Source of the DNA: Roseomonas sp.
GTDB taxonomy: Bacteria > Pseudomonadota > Alphaproteobacteria > Acetobacterales > Acetobacteraceae
Assembly: GCA_020249505.1 (NCBI GenBank)
Contig: JADCFN010000003.1
Span: 293,632-357,631 of the forward strand
DNA: 64,000 nucleotides
Direction: 5' to 3'
Under the pieces are notes generated by a model. It saw nothing but the letters and a program-made list of their open reading frames with translations. It had not been told where the DNA came from and made no database searches. The position numbers were made by a program, and so were the translations under genes. Below are positions 27,264 to 36,175 of the stretch, piece by piece. Numbering within the stretch: the first letter of the stretch is position 1; the number at the start of each line of letters is the position of its first letter.

Positions 27264-28661
27264 TTACTGTACCGGATCAATCGGCGTGATGGGCGCACCA
27301 GCAGCTTCAATGACGGCGCCGGCTTGCAGCAGCAAATCCTCCCGATAACGCCCGGCGAGCAATTGCACGCCAACGGGAATGCGCCCAACCGTCCCGGTGG
27401 TGACCGTAAGGCCCGGTAGCCCCATCAGCGGCAGACCCACTTGCGTGAGCTGCGCTTCCATGATGCGCCGGAAGGCGGCCGGGCTTTCGACATCTTCCTG
27501 ATCACGGAAGGGCAATTCGCCGGAAACGGGCGTGATCGCCACCGGGAAGCGTTCGAAGAATTCCATCCAAAGCCGCACGAAATAGGAACGCTTTTGCAGC
27601 GCATCCATAAAGCTATTCAGGTCCGGCGTTGGGCAAAGTTCTTCCATCTGCGCGAAGATGAAGCTCGCATCCGGATCGCCTTCCTGATGCAAGGCGCTAT
27701 TGAGACCGCGGCGACTTTCCGCGAGCCAGAGCATCGCTTGCAATTGCGCGGGTTCCCGCAAGGGCGGCGTATCGGTTTCCTCAATCGTCCAGCCGGCCGC
27801 TTCCAGGCGCTTCGCGGCATCACGCAAAGCGGCTTGCACTTCGGGTTGCAGCTTCATGCCATCCGGCGCGAGGCAAAGCGCTGCACGCTTGGGCGCAGGC
27901 GGGCCTTCCATCGCCGCTTCCACCCACCAGGGGTCGTGAATATCGCGCGCACACATGGCGCCGAAAGCAAGCTTCACATCAGCAATGCTGCGCGCGAGCG
28001 GCCCGCTGACCGCCATCAGCTGCCCGCCCACATGACGTTCCGCGCCAGAGGCATTCCAGGCGGGAATACGCCCAAGCGTTGGGCGCAGCCCGTGAATGCC
28101 GCAGGCATAAGCGGGGTAGCGGATGGAACCGCCAATATCCGTGCCATGCCCAATCGCACCAATGCCGGCCATGGTGGCGGCACCCGCGCCGCCCGAGGAA
28201 CCACCCGGCGTAATGTTGGGGTCGCGCGGATTTTTCGTATGGCCATGCAGCGAATTGCGCGTGAACCAGCGGAGCGAAAAGGCCGGCGTATTGGTCCGCC
28301 CAACAATCACCGCGCCCGCCTTGCGCAAATTGGCAACCACCGGATTATCCTGCTTCGCAATCAAATCCTTTTGCAAACGCAAACCATTCGTTGTCGCGTA
28401 ACCCTGCTGATCCGCATTCACCTTGATGGTGATGGGCACGCCGGCCAACGGCCCGGCATCCTCGCCACGCGCGATCATGGCATCAATGCGCGCGGCATCG
28501 GCGAGCGTCTCCGCCGGGCGGTGATCCACAACAGCATTGATCTTGGGGTTCACCGCATCAAGCCGCGCCAGCGCGTCCTTCGCGGCTTCCGTGGCGGAGA
28601 CCTGTTTTGACCGAATGCGCGCCGCCAAATCGCTTGCGCTGAGCCGCCATAAATCGCCCAT
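27264..28661 (-). CDS. Amidase (amidase signature family)
   Basis: Amidase signature enzyme of 465 residues that cleaves carboxamides. The Ser-cisSer-Lys triad is visible: Lys in PITIKVNAD (about K80), the glycine/serine stretch PGGSSGGAGAATMAG (cis-Ser about 155-156), and the nucleophile Ser in DIGGSIRYPA (about S179). It is the last gene of a minus-strand run of CoA-thioester genes and starts 27 bases after the acyl-CoA dehydrogenase stop. It could release a carboxylic acid from an amide for activation by the ligase upstream. It is not GatA: no gatB or gatC is nearby and its C-terminus differs. Confidence 0.88.
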   Translation of the reverse strand: MGDLWRLSASDLAARIRSKQVSATEAAKDALARLDAVNPKINAVVDHRPAETLADAARIDAMIARGEDAGPLAGVPITIKVNADQQGYATTNGLRLQKDLIAKQDNPVVANLRKAGAVIVGRTNTPAFSLRWFTRNSLHGHTKNPRDPNITPGGSSGGAGAATMAGIGAIGHGTDIGGSIRYPAYACGIHGLRPTLGRIPAWNASGAERHVGGQLMAVSGPLARSIADVKLAFGAMCARDIHDPWWVEAAMEGPPAPKRAALCLAPDGMKLQPEVQAALRDAAKRLEAAGWTIEETDTPPLREPAQLQAMLWLAESRRGLNSALHQEGDPDASFIFAQMEELCPTPDLNSFMDALQKRSYFVRLWMEFFERFPVAITPVSGELPFRDQEDVESPAAFRRIMEAQLTQVGLPLMGLPGLTVTTGTVGRIPVGVQLLAGRYREDLLLQAGAVIEAAGAPITPIDPVQ

Positions 28662-28688
28662 GGTTACTTCCTTCCTTTGAGTAATGCC

Positions 28689-29852
28689 TTAGCCCGGCAG
28701 CGCGAGGACATTCTTGCTGATGATATTGCGCTGGATCTCATTCGACCCGCCATAAATGGTCGAAGGCCGCGCCTGAATATAAAGCCCGGTCGGGTTCAGG
28801 TTGCGATTGCCTTCCATGGGGTCGAGCAAGCCAGCATTCTCGCCACAGATTTCAAGCATGGTATCGGTGATGCGCTGAAACAGCTCAGTCTGAAACACCT
28901 TCAGCATGGACACATCGGGGCCGAGCGTTTCGCCGCGCCTGACCTTATCCACGAAAACACCATAGAGCGATTTCAGATCTTCCAGATCAAGCCGCAGCTT
29001 GGCGTAGGTATCCTGAAACACCGAATCTTCCCAAACCCCCATCCGTTCCGCGAGTTGCTTCAGGCGCGAAAACGCATAGGCGGAAAGCCGGGGTGATCCC
29101 AGATAGATACGCTCAAAGGAAAGCAACGCTTTCGCCATATCCCAGCCGCGATTGGGCGTGCCGACCAGATTGGCCGCGGGCACGCGTACATTATCGAAGA
29201 ATACCTCACAGAATTCGTCGTGATATTCCAGATTGATGATCGGCTTCACTGTAATGCCGGGCGTGTTCATATCCACGAGCAGGAAAGAAATACCTTCCTG
29301 CTTCTTCGCATTCTTGTCCGTGCGCACCAGCAGGAAGCACCAATTGGCATCCATGGCGAGTGTGGTCCAGATCTTCTGGCCATTCACCACATAGGTATCG
29401 CCATCCAGCACCGCTTCGGTGCGGAGCGCCGCCAAATCCGATCCCGCATTGGGTTCGGAATAGCCCTGGCACCAGATATGTTCGCCAGAGAGAATTTTCG
29501 GCAGGAAGCGCTGCTGCTGTTCGCGCGTGCCGTGGTTGATCAGCAGTGGCCCCACCATGACAATGCCATGGTCATTGGTGCGCGCGCAGCCATGGCGTTC
29601 GATTTCCTCGGTGAAGATGATCTGCTTCGCCGGGGAAAGCCCAAGCCCGCCAAATTCGCGCGGCCAGCCAGGGCAAAGCCAGCCTTTTTCCGCCAGCTTG
29701 AAATACCAGGGCTTGTTTTCATCCCAATGCAGGCGCTTCGGTGGATTGCGTAATTCGGCTGGATATTCAGCCTCAATCCATTGCCGCACATGCAGGCGGA
29801 AGGCTTCATCTTCCAGCCGGTTCAGATCCTGGCTTTCGCGTGGGTCAATCAT
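28689..29852 (-). CDS. Acyl-CoA dehydrogenase (large form)
   Basis: FAD-dependent acyl-CoA dehydrogenase of about 387 residues. N-terminal helical domain from MIDPRESQDLNRLEDEAF; the FAD/substrate strand CQGYSEPNAGSDLAALRT and the KIWTTLA motif follow; the C-terminal helical domain ends in RPSTIYGGSNEIQRNIISKNVLALPG. The track ORF extends 91 codons further into the hydratase gene; GGGAGGCTGAGGAA before the ATG at 29852 marks the real start. It forms a likely pair with the shorter dehydrogenase two genes upstream, as in steroid- or cyclic-acid-type heteromeric dehydrogenases (inference). Confidence 0.93.
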   Translation of the reverse strand: MIDPRESQDLNRLEDEAFRLHVRQWIEAEYPAELRNPPKRLHWDENKPWYFKLAEKGWLCPGWPREFGGLGLSPAKQIIFTEEIERHGCARTNDHGIVMVGPLLINHGTREQQQRFLPKILSGEHIWCQGYSEPNAGSDLAALRTEAVLDGDTYVVNGQKIWTTLAMDANWCFLLVRTDKNAKKQEGISFLLVDMNTPGITVKPIINLEYHDEFCEVFFDNVRVPAANLVGTPNRGWDMAKALLSFERIYLGSPRLSAYAFSRLKQLAERMGVWEDSVFQDTYAKLRLDLEDLKSLYGVFVDKVRRGETLGPDVSMLKVFQTELFQRITDTMLEICGENAGLLDPMEGNRNLNPTGLYIQARPSTIYGGSNEIQRNIISKNVLALPG

Positions 29853-29856
29853 TTCC

Positions 29857-30639
29857 TCAGCCTCCCGTAAAATTCGGCTTGCGCTTGGCGAAGAAGGCAG
29901 CGCGGCCTTCCTTGAAATCTTCGGTCGTGAAAAGCGCAGCCTGATAGGTTTGTTCCTGCGCCAAAGCCTCATCCAGGCCATCGGCGAAGATTTGCTTGGT
30001 GAAGGCAATGGGGCCTGGCGCTTCGGCCGCAAGAAAACGCGCCTTTTCCAAAGCAGCTTCCAAAGCCTTACCGGGTGGTGCGATGTAATCCACCAGGCCG
30101 ATGCGTTCGGCTTCCGGAGCGGCAATCACCTCATGGAAAAACAAGATGCGCCGCGCGCGGCCAATGCCGACACGCGCAGGCAGGAAATGCGGCAGGCCCA
30201 TATCGGACATCAAACCGATCTTGTGAAAACCAGCCGTGAAGCGTGCATCCTCGGCCGCCACAATCATATCACAGGCGCAGGCAACCGCCATGCCCGCCCC
30301 CGCCGCCCAGCCTTCCACGGCGGCCACCACAGGCTTGCCGCCCTTGGCCATGAGGCGCACGAGCTTATGGGTGCGGCGCATCCGCTCCCGCCCCGCCAAA
30401 GCGCTGTCGATATCCATGGAGGAGATATCGCCACCGGCGCAGAAAGTGCCCTCGGCGCCCGTCACGACAATGGCGCGGATCGTATCATCGCCATGGGCGC
30501 GTTCCATTACCTCCTCCATCGCGGTGCGCAGTACGGGCGCGATGGCATTCTTTCGGGACGGGCAATCAATAGTGACGATCAGCACCGCGCCATCGCGTTG
30601 TTCCAGGATGCGCTGACGCAAGGGTTCGGCGGCGCTCAT
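29857..30639 (-). CDS. Enoyl-CoA hydratase/isomerase family protein
   Basis: Crotonase-fold protein of 260 residues. Oxyanion-hole segments are visible: CPSRKNAI, EGTFCAGGDISSM (first glycine pair), and the catalytic stretch VVAAVEGWAAGAGMAVACACD (second). The position of the classical second glutamate is not obvious, so it may be an isomerase or hydrolase rather than a hydratase. It overlaps the upstream acyl-CoA dehydrogenase as ATGA and is followed after four bases by the larger dehydrogenase gene. Confidence 0.9.
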   Translation of the reverse strand: MSAAEPLRQRILEQRDGAVLIVTIDCPSRKNAIAPVLRTAMEEVMERAHGDDTIRAIVVTGAEGTFCAGGDISSMDIDSALAGRERMRRTHKLVRLMAKGGKPVVAAVEGWAAGAGMAVACACDMIVAAEDARFTAGFHKIGLMSDMGLPHFLPARVGIGRARRILFFHEVIAAPEAERIGLVDYIAPPGKALEAALEKARFLAAEAPGPIAFTKQIFADGLDEALAQEQTYQAALFTTEDFKEGRAAFFAKRKPNFTGG

Positions 30640-31706
30640 TCCGCATCCTCCGGCGCCAGCGCCATGAAGCGGCGGCGATGCAGTGCAGCCGAGCCGAATT
30701 GATTGGCGATCACCATGCCGCGGCGGAGATAAAGCCCGACATCATATTCATCCGTATAGCCAATGCCGCCATGAAGTTGAATGCATTGGCGGAGCACCAT
30801 CAGCCCGCTTTCACCCGCGCGCGCCTTGGCCTTGGAAACCGCGGCCTTGCGCGCATCACCTGCCACGCCGCCATCCAAGGCCGCTGCCGCCGCTTCCACG
30901 GCAGCACGTGTCAGCGAGAGATGGATTTTCAGATCTGCCGCGCGATGCTGCAAGGATTGGAAAGTGCCGATGATACGACCGAATTGCTGGCGGGTTTTCA
31001 GATAGGCCAGCGTCATGTCAAAGGCGCGTTCCATCAGCCCAACCATGGCACCTGCCGTCATCAGTGCGGCCTCATCCAAGGCGTCATCCAAAACAGCGCT
31101 GATATCGGCGGCGATGGGTTGCTCTTTCGCGAGATTGGCGCGGAGCGTGCCGAAATACCCGCCATCCATGGTTTTTTCCAAGGCGAGATCAGCACCCGCC
31201 GCCGGCACGGCGTAAAGCGCCAAGCCAGCGCCTTCCCGCACCGGCAGCAAAAACACATCAGCACCGCCGGCTTGCGGGATGAAGACGCGCGGCGCATCAA
31301 CATTACCAGGCGCGGCCAGGGTATCAGCACGTTCCTGCCACGCCGTCAGCACCACTTGCTGGCCCGCGAGCAAAGGCCCGAGCAGCGATTGATCATCCGC
31401 GCCCGCCAGCAAACGCGCGGACAGCATCGTCGGGATCAGCGGTTCCGGCGCCAAGCCACCGGCGAGTTCTTCGGTAAGCGCAATGGCTTCCGAAACGCCA
31501 AGCCCGGCGCCGCCGGCGGCCTCATCTACCGCAAGCCCAATCCAGCCAAATTCGCCCATTTGCGCAAAGACGCGCTTGTCAAAACCAGGCGCGACAAAGC
31601 GCAGCCCGCGCACGCGCTTGCTGTCACCACCACGCGGCGCGACGGCACCCGCGCTATCGCGGATCATGCGGATGGATTCCGCGCGTTCTTCCAAAACCTC
31701 ACTCAT
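30636..31706 (-). CDS. Acyl-CoA dehydrogenase (short or diverged subunit)
   Basis: Acyl-CoA dehydrogenase family protein of about 356 residues. The C-terminal helical domain is well kept (LAYLKTRQQFGRIIGTFQSLQH, CIQLHGGIGYTDEYDVGLYLRR). The middle beta domain is reduced and lacks the TEPxAGSD FAD motif, which suggests a non-catalytic or partner subunit of a heteromeric dehydrogenase. GAGGAAATGGGC points to the second ATG of the ORF (31706). It has a four-base overlap with the downstream enoyl-CoA hydratase gene. Confidence 0.88.
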   Translation of the reverse strand: MSEVLEERAESIRMIRDSAGAVAPRGGDSKRVRGLRFVAPGFDKRVFAQMGEFGWIGLAVDEAAGGAGLGVSEAIALTEELAGGLAPEPLIPTMLSARLLAGADDQSLLGPLLAGQQVVLTAWQERADTLAAPGNVDAPRVFIPQAGGADVFLLPVREGAGLALYAVPAAGADLALEKTMDGGYFGTLRANLAKEQPIAADISAVLDDALDEAALMTAGAMVGLMERAFDMTLAYLKTRQQFGRIIGTFQSLQHRAADLKIHLSLTRAAVEAAAAALDGGVAGDARKAAVSKAKARAGESGLMVLRQCIQLHGGIGYTDEYDVGLYLRRGMVIANQFGSAALHRRRFMALAPEDAE

Positions 31707-31739
31707 GCCCATTTCCTCATTGCCCGCAGGGGCACCCTT

Positions 31740-32381
31740 CTAATTCGTGTGCAGCTTGGAGCCGCTGGCGGCCTGGATTTGATCAAAGGTCACACCGGGC
31801 GCCAAATCGCGCACAACAAAACCCTTGCCCTGCACCACATCCAGCACACCAAGATTGGTATAGACGCGGCTGACCGCACCAGGTGTTGTCAGCGGATAGG
31901 TGCAGCGTTCCACAATCTTGTGGCCGCCTTCCTTGGTGGTGTGTTCCATCACCACCCAAAGCCGCTTGGCGCCGGCGCCGAGATCCATCGCTCCACCCAC
32001 GGCGGGCGCTGAGTCATTTTCGCTGGTCGCCCAATTGGCGATATCGCCATTCGCGGCCACTTCAAAAGCGCCCAGCACGCAAAGATCAATATGCCCGCCA
32101 CGGATCATGGCGAAGCTATCGGCGTGGTGGAAATAAGAACCACCAGGGCGCAGCGTGACGGCCTGCTTGCCGGCATTCACCAGCCAAGGGTCCACCTTAT
32201 CCGGCGCGGGCGCTGGACCCATGCCTAGAATGCCGTTTTCCGAATGCAGAATTACTTCACGTTCCAGCGGCACGTAATTCGCGATCATGGTCGGAATGCC
32301 GATGCCAAGATTGACGAACCAGCCTTCCGGAATGTCTTCAGCGACACGGGCGGCCATTTGCTTACGGTCAAAGCCATTCAT
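31740..32381 (-). CDS. 3-oxoacid CoA-transferase subunit B
   Basis: Beta subunit of a class I CoA-transferase, 213 residues. The catalytic glutamate lies in the family motif HSENGILGMGP (about E48), and VNLGIGIPTMIA marks the CoA-binding start. GAMDLGAGAKRLWVVMEHTTKEG is typical of ScoB/PcaJ. It starts 27 bases after the subunit A gene, so the two are translated together. The acyl acceptor is uncertain; succinyl-CoA and a 3-oxoacid are the usual pair. Confidence 0.92.
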   Translation of the reverse strand: MNGFDRKQMAARVAEDIPEGWFVNLGIGIPTMIANYVPLEREVILHSENGILGMGPAPAPDKVDPWLVNAGKQAVTLRPGGSYFHHADSFAMIRGGHIDLCVLGAFEVAANGDIANWATSENDSAPAVGGAMDLGAGAKRLWVVMEHTTKEGGHKIVERCTYPLTTPGAVSRVYTNLGVLDVVQGKGFVVRDLAPGVTFDQIQAASGSKLHTN

Positions 32382-32408
32382 GGTCTGATCCCCTTCTTTC
32401 CTGCCTGC

Positions 32409-33089
32409 TCATGCCCATGCCGGGCCGCGGTCAACATGCAATACGCGCTTCACGAAAATGCCGGGCGTATGCACATTTTCCGGCACAATCTCACCCAATT
32501 CGCGGATGTGGCTCACCTGCGCGATGGTCATATCGGCCGCCATTGCCATCACCGGGTTGAAGTTCCGCCCGCTGGAACGATAGGTGAGGTTACCCCAACG
32601 ATCCCCTTCCCAGGCTTCCACCAGCGCCACATCGGCCTTCAGCGCATGCTCCATAACGTAGTTGCGCCCGTTGAATTCACGCTGTTCCTTGCCATTGGCG
32701 AGGATGGTGCCAACCGATGTTGCGGTGAAAAACGCCGGCACGCCGGCACCCGCCGCACGCATACGTTCGGCCATGGTGCCTTGGGGCACAATCTCAAGCT
32801 CGATCTTGCCTTGGCGGTAAAGCTCTTCAAACACCACGGAACCGGCGGAACGCGGGAAGGAACAGATAATCTTGCGCACACGGCCCAATTCCATCAGCCG
32901 TGCGAGGCCCACCCGCCCGGTGCCAGCGTTATTCGCCACGCAAGTCAGGTCTGTCGCGCCCTGTTCGATCAGCCCTTCAATCAATTGGTCAGGCTGGCCC
33001 ACGGCGCCAAAGCCACCGATCAGAACGGTTGATCCATCCTTGATGCCGGCCATGGCATCGGCCATGGATTGAACAATCTTGTTGATCAT
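32409..33089 (-). CDS. 3-oxoacid CoA-transferase subunit A
   Basis: Alpha subunit of the same CoA-transferase, 226 residues. The N-terminal GSTVLIGGFGAVGQPDQLIEGL is the CoA-transferase family signature, and the glycine-rich VANNAGTGRVGLARLM and PQGTMAERMRAAGAGVPAFFT segments follow as in ScoA/PcaI. It sits 20 bases after the MaoC-type hydratase gene and directly before subunit B, the standard A-B order. Confidence 0.92.
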   Translation of the reverse strand: MINKIVQSMADAMAGIKDGSTVLIGGFGAVGQPDQLIEGLIEQGATDLTCVANNAGTGRVGLARLMELGRVRKIICSFPRSAGSVVFEELYRQGKIELEIVPQGTMAERMRAAGAGVPAFFTATSVGTILANGKEQREFNGRNYVMEHALKADVALVEAWEGDRWGNLTYRSSGRNFNPVMAMAADMTIAQVSHIRELGEIVPENVHTPGIFVKRVLHVDRGPAWA

Positions 33090-33109
33090 GCGTCTTTTCC
33101 CATCATCAT

Positions 33110-33967
33110 TCAGGCAAAACGAAACAAGCCATTGCTGACCACAACCTTGTCGCGTTCCACGACGCGCGCGCGGAAGGCGGCACCACCTTCTTCATGCCAA
33201 ATCTCGGACCGGATCGTCTCACCAGGATAAACCGGGGAAGAAAAGCGCAAATCCATCTTCCCAAAGCTCGACGTGTCGTAGTTGCAAAGCGTCTTCAGCA
33301 GCGCATGGCAGACCGTGCCGAAGGTGCAAAGCCCATGCAGGATCGGGCGCGGGAAGCCAGCGGCAGCGGCGATTTTCGGGTCTATATGCAGCGGGTTCAA
33401 ATCCGTGTTTAGCCGATAGATCAGCGCCTGTTCCGGACGCGTCGCCAGATCAAGCGTGATATCCGGCGCGCGGTCCGGTTCAGCGTGTGGCTGCTTCACC
33501 GGCCCGCTCGGCCCACCAAAACCGCCATCGCCGCGCAGAAAGGATGTGCTGGTGAGTGTGGCCAGCAAATCGCCCGTCTTCGCGTCAATCACCTGGCGTT
33601 CGGAATACATGAGCGCGCCTTTACCCTCACCGCGATCCACCAAGCCCGTCACGCGCGAACGCCCGATGATTTCGCCTTCTGTCGGCAAGGGCTTGTGCAG
33701 AATCAAACCCTGTTCGCCATGGACAATCTTCACCCAATCCATACCGGTATCGGGATTCCGTGACCAAAACCCTGGCGCGCCCAGCACCACGGGCATGGAA
33801 GGCATGACTTTCAACCGAGGCTCATAAAGGAAATCGAGCTGCTGTTCATCCATAGGGTCCTGGCCGAGCCCGACAGAGAAATTATACATCGCCACATCCT
33901 GCCAGCGCAGATGCTGGCGCATTTCCGGGATGGGATAATTCAGCAGCTTTTCGTAGATGATTGGCAT
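33110..33967 (-). CDS. MaoC-type (2E)-enoyl-CoA hydratase
   Basis: Double hot-dog hydratase of about 285 residues, like the hydratase-2 part of peroxisomal multifunctional enzyme type 2. The C-terminal half carries the hydratase-2 motif with catalytic Asp and His in NTDLNPLHIDPKIAAAAGF, then PILHGLCTFG. The N-terminal half is the diverged non-catalytic hot dog. GAGGAAGG lies before the ATG at 33967, which almost abuts the stop of the ligase gene (TGAAATG). R-specific hydration alongside a crotonase gene gives two stereochemical options in one operon. Confidence 0.88.
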   Translation of the reverse strand: MPIIYEKLLNYPIPEMRQHLRWQDVAMYNFSVGLGQDPMDEQQLDFLYEPRLKVMPSMPVVLGAPGFWSRNPDTGMDWVKIVHGEQGLILHKPLPTEGEIIGRSRVTGLVDRGEGKGALMYSERQVIDAKTGDLLATLTSTSFLRGDGGFGGPSGPVKQPHAEPDRAPDITLDLATRPEQALIYRLNTDLNPLHIDPKIAAAAGFPRPILHGLCTFGTVCHALLKTLCNYDTSSFGKMDLRFSSPVYPGETIRSEIWHEEGGAAFRARVVERDKVVVSNGLFRFA

Positions 33968-33968
33968 T

Positions 33969-36110
33969 TCAATGCCCTTCCTCAATTTCAATCACCGCAT
34001 CCGCGGCAAAGGCGCCCTGCCCTGCCGGCAGCACCAGCATGGGGTTCACATCAACCGATGCCAAACGCGGCCCGGCGGCCACGGCGAAACGCGATAGTGC
34101 AGCAAGTGCGCCCGCAAGCGCCTTCACATCGGCCTTGGGTTTGCCGCGCGCGCCATCCAACAACGGAAAGCCCTTCAGCGAACGGATCATGGTGTCCGCT
34201 TCGCTTTCATTGAAGGGGCAGCGGCGGAAGGCAACATCCTTTAGTATTTCAATGAACACGCCCCCAAGCCCGACCATGGCCACAGGACCGAAGACGGGGT
34301 CTCGCAGCACGCCAAACGCCATTTCCACGCCGCCATTGATCTGCTTCGCAATCAATACGCCTTCCAGGCGCGCCTTTGGGGCATGTTGAGCAGCACGCGC
34401 CAGCAGCGTTGCATGCGCTTCACGTACCGCGGCGGCATCCGCGATATTCAAAATCACACCACCGATTTCGCTCTTGTGCAGAATATCGGGGGAGAGGATT
34501 TTCGCTACCACCGGATAACCCATGGCATCGGCGGCGCGCACCGCATCTTCAACATTAGCACACGCTTGTTCTGGCACCGCAGGCACGCCCGCTTCGGCCA
34601 AAAGGCGCTTGGCTTCGGCTTCCGTTGGGGTTTGCGCGGGCAAGGACACATTCGGCAGCGCGCCCACAGCACCCGCTTCCTGCCGCACGAAATAAGCGCC
34701 GAAGCGGCCCATGGCGGCAATGGCATTCACGGCCCGCGTTGGGTCCTCAAAAACAAGGAAGCCGTCTTCTTCATATTCGCGCACTTTCTCGCGCGAACAA
34801 ATCGCCGACAGCACCCAAAGCCGATCGCGCCGTTTGGCGATGGCATCGCGCATAAAGGGCCGCAACTTTGGCGCCATGGAGGTTGAACCACCTGTCTGCG
34901 TCAAGAACACCAGTACGGAAGGATAGCCGCCATCACCCGCGGTCGCTTCCAGGAAATCGCCGAAAAGCTCGGTCTGGTTCACCGCCTGCGCTGTGCAATC
35001 CACCGGGTTGCGCGGGGCGCAGAAGCTGATCAGGCCGCGCAGCTTGTCCTGTGCTGCCTGCGGCATTTCCGGCATGGGCAGGCCGACCGCTTCCGATGCA
35101 TCGGAAATCAGCACACCAGCGCCACCACTTACGGTCAGCACACCAAGGGAATTATTGGCCGGATAAATGCGCCGCGATGCCGCGTAAGCGATATCAAGCA
35201 TTTCTTCCGTCGTGCGCGCGCGCAAGACGCCGAATTCATCCAGCACGGCCTGCGTCACGGCATCATCACCCGCGATGGAGGCAGTGTGGGATTTCGCCGC
35301 AGCACCGCCCAAAGCGCTCGCGCCGACCTTCATCATGATGACGGGCTTGCGATTGCGCCGCGCGAGATCAAGCGCCGCGACAAAGCCCGCACTTTCGCGA
35401 ATGCCTTCCGCATAGGCGCAAATCACTTCCACTTCTGGCGCCTGGGCCATCCAGCCAATTGCCTCACCTAAGGAGACATCAGCTTCGTTGCCGGTGGTCA
35501 CGCATACGGTTGTGCCAAGCCCGCGTTGCCGCGCCACGGCAAACACATGCGTGCCATAGGCGCCGGATTGGGACGCGATGCCGATATTCCCGCGAATGGG
35601 CCAGCCCTGTTCGAAGGAAAGCGAGAAGATCGGATAAAAACCAATCGCGGCATTGAACAGGCCAAGGCAATTCGGCCCCAGCATGCGCATGCCATGCCGC
35701 CGTGCGGCAGCGACCAGCCTTTCCTGCATCGCAGCCCCAGCCTCATCCACCTCAGCGAAGCCGGCGGTGAAGACAATGGCGGATTTGCAGCCGCGCGCGC
35801 CCAGATCATCCATGGCCTGGATCGCGGCCTCACCTGGTACGGCAATGATCGCGGCGTCCGGCACTTCGGGCAAAGCGGCCACGGAAGCAAAGGCCGGCAG
35901 GCCCTGCACGGTCGGGCGATTCGGGTTCACCGGCAAAAGCCGGCCCTGGAAGCCCTGGCTTTGCATGTAGGCAATGGGCCGTCCGCCAATGCGGGTGGCG
36001 TCATCAGAAGCACCAATCACGGCAACGGAACGCGGGCGGATCATCGCATCTAGTGCCGCGAAGTTGGCGGCGGGGTTTACGGCACTCAAAGGGCCGCCTT
36101 CGGCGGGCAT
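33969..36110 (-). CDS. ADP-forming acyl-CoA synthetase (acetate--CoA ligase family)
   Basis: NDP-forming acyl-CoA ligase of about 713 residues. The CoA-binding Rossmann domain starts at MIRPRSVAVIGASDD. Flavodoxin-like succinyl-CoA-ligase domains follow (GIASQSGAYGTHV; SHTASIAGDDAVTQA, likely the phosphohistidine loop). The C-terminal third is an ATP-grasp domain (GYPVVAKILSPDILHKSEIGGV; FGPVAMVGLGGVFIEILKD). AGGAGGAAGACGCG marks the ATG at 36110; the track's 23 extra codons are discarded. It probably activates a carboxylate, or works in reverse to make ATP, for the downstream beta-oxidation-like genes. Confidence 0.92.
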   Translation of the reverse strand: MPAEGGPLSAVNPAANFAALDAMIRPRSVAVIGASDDATRIGGRPIAYMQSQGFQGRLLPVNPNRPTVQGLPAFASVAALPEVPDAAIIAVPGEAAIQAMDDLGARGCKSAIVFTAGFAEVDEAGAAMQERLVAAARRHGMRMLGPNCLGLFNAAIGFYPIFSLSFEQGWPIRGNIGIASQSGAYGTHVFAVARQRGLGTTVCVTTGNEADVSLGEAIGWMAQAPEVEVICAYAEGIRESAGFVAALDLARRNRKPVIMMKVGASALGGAAAKSHTASIAGDDAVTQAVLDEFGVLRARTTEEMLDIAYAASRRIYPANNSLGVLTVSGGAGVLISDASEAVGLPMPEMPQAAQDKLRGLISFCAPRNPVDCTAQAVNQTELFGDFLEATAGDGGYPSVLVFLTQTGGSTSMAPKLRPFMRDAIAKRRDRLWVLSAICSREKVREYEEDGFLVFEDPTRAVNAIAAMGRFGAYFVRQEAGAVGALPNVSLPAQTPTEAEAKRLLAEAGVPAVPEQACANVEDAVRAADAMGYPVVAKILSPDILHKSEIGGVILNIADAAAVREAHATLLARAAQHAPKARLEGVLIAKQINGGVEMAFGVLRDPVFGPVAMVGLGGVFIEILKDVAFRRCPFNESEADTMIRSLKGFPLLDGARGKPKADVKALAGALAALSRFAVAAGPRLASVDVNPMLVLPAGQGAFAADAVIEIEEGH

Positions 36111-36175
36111 CGCGTCTTCCTCCTGCAATCGGGGGCAGGGTGGCGCCAGCGCGCCCTTGCGGCAAGGGGTTGTCT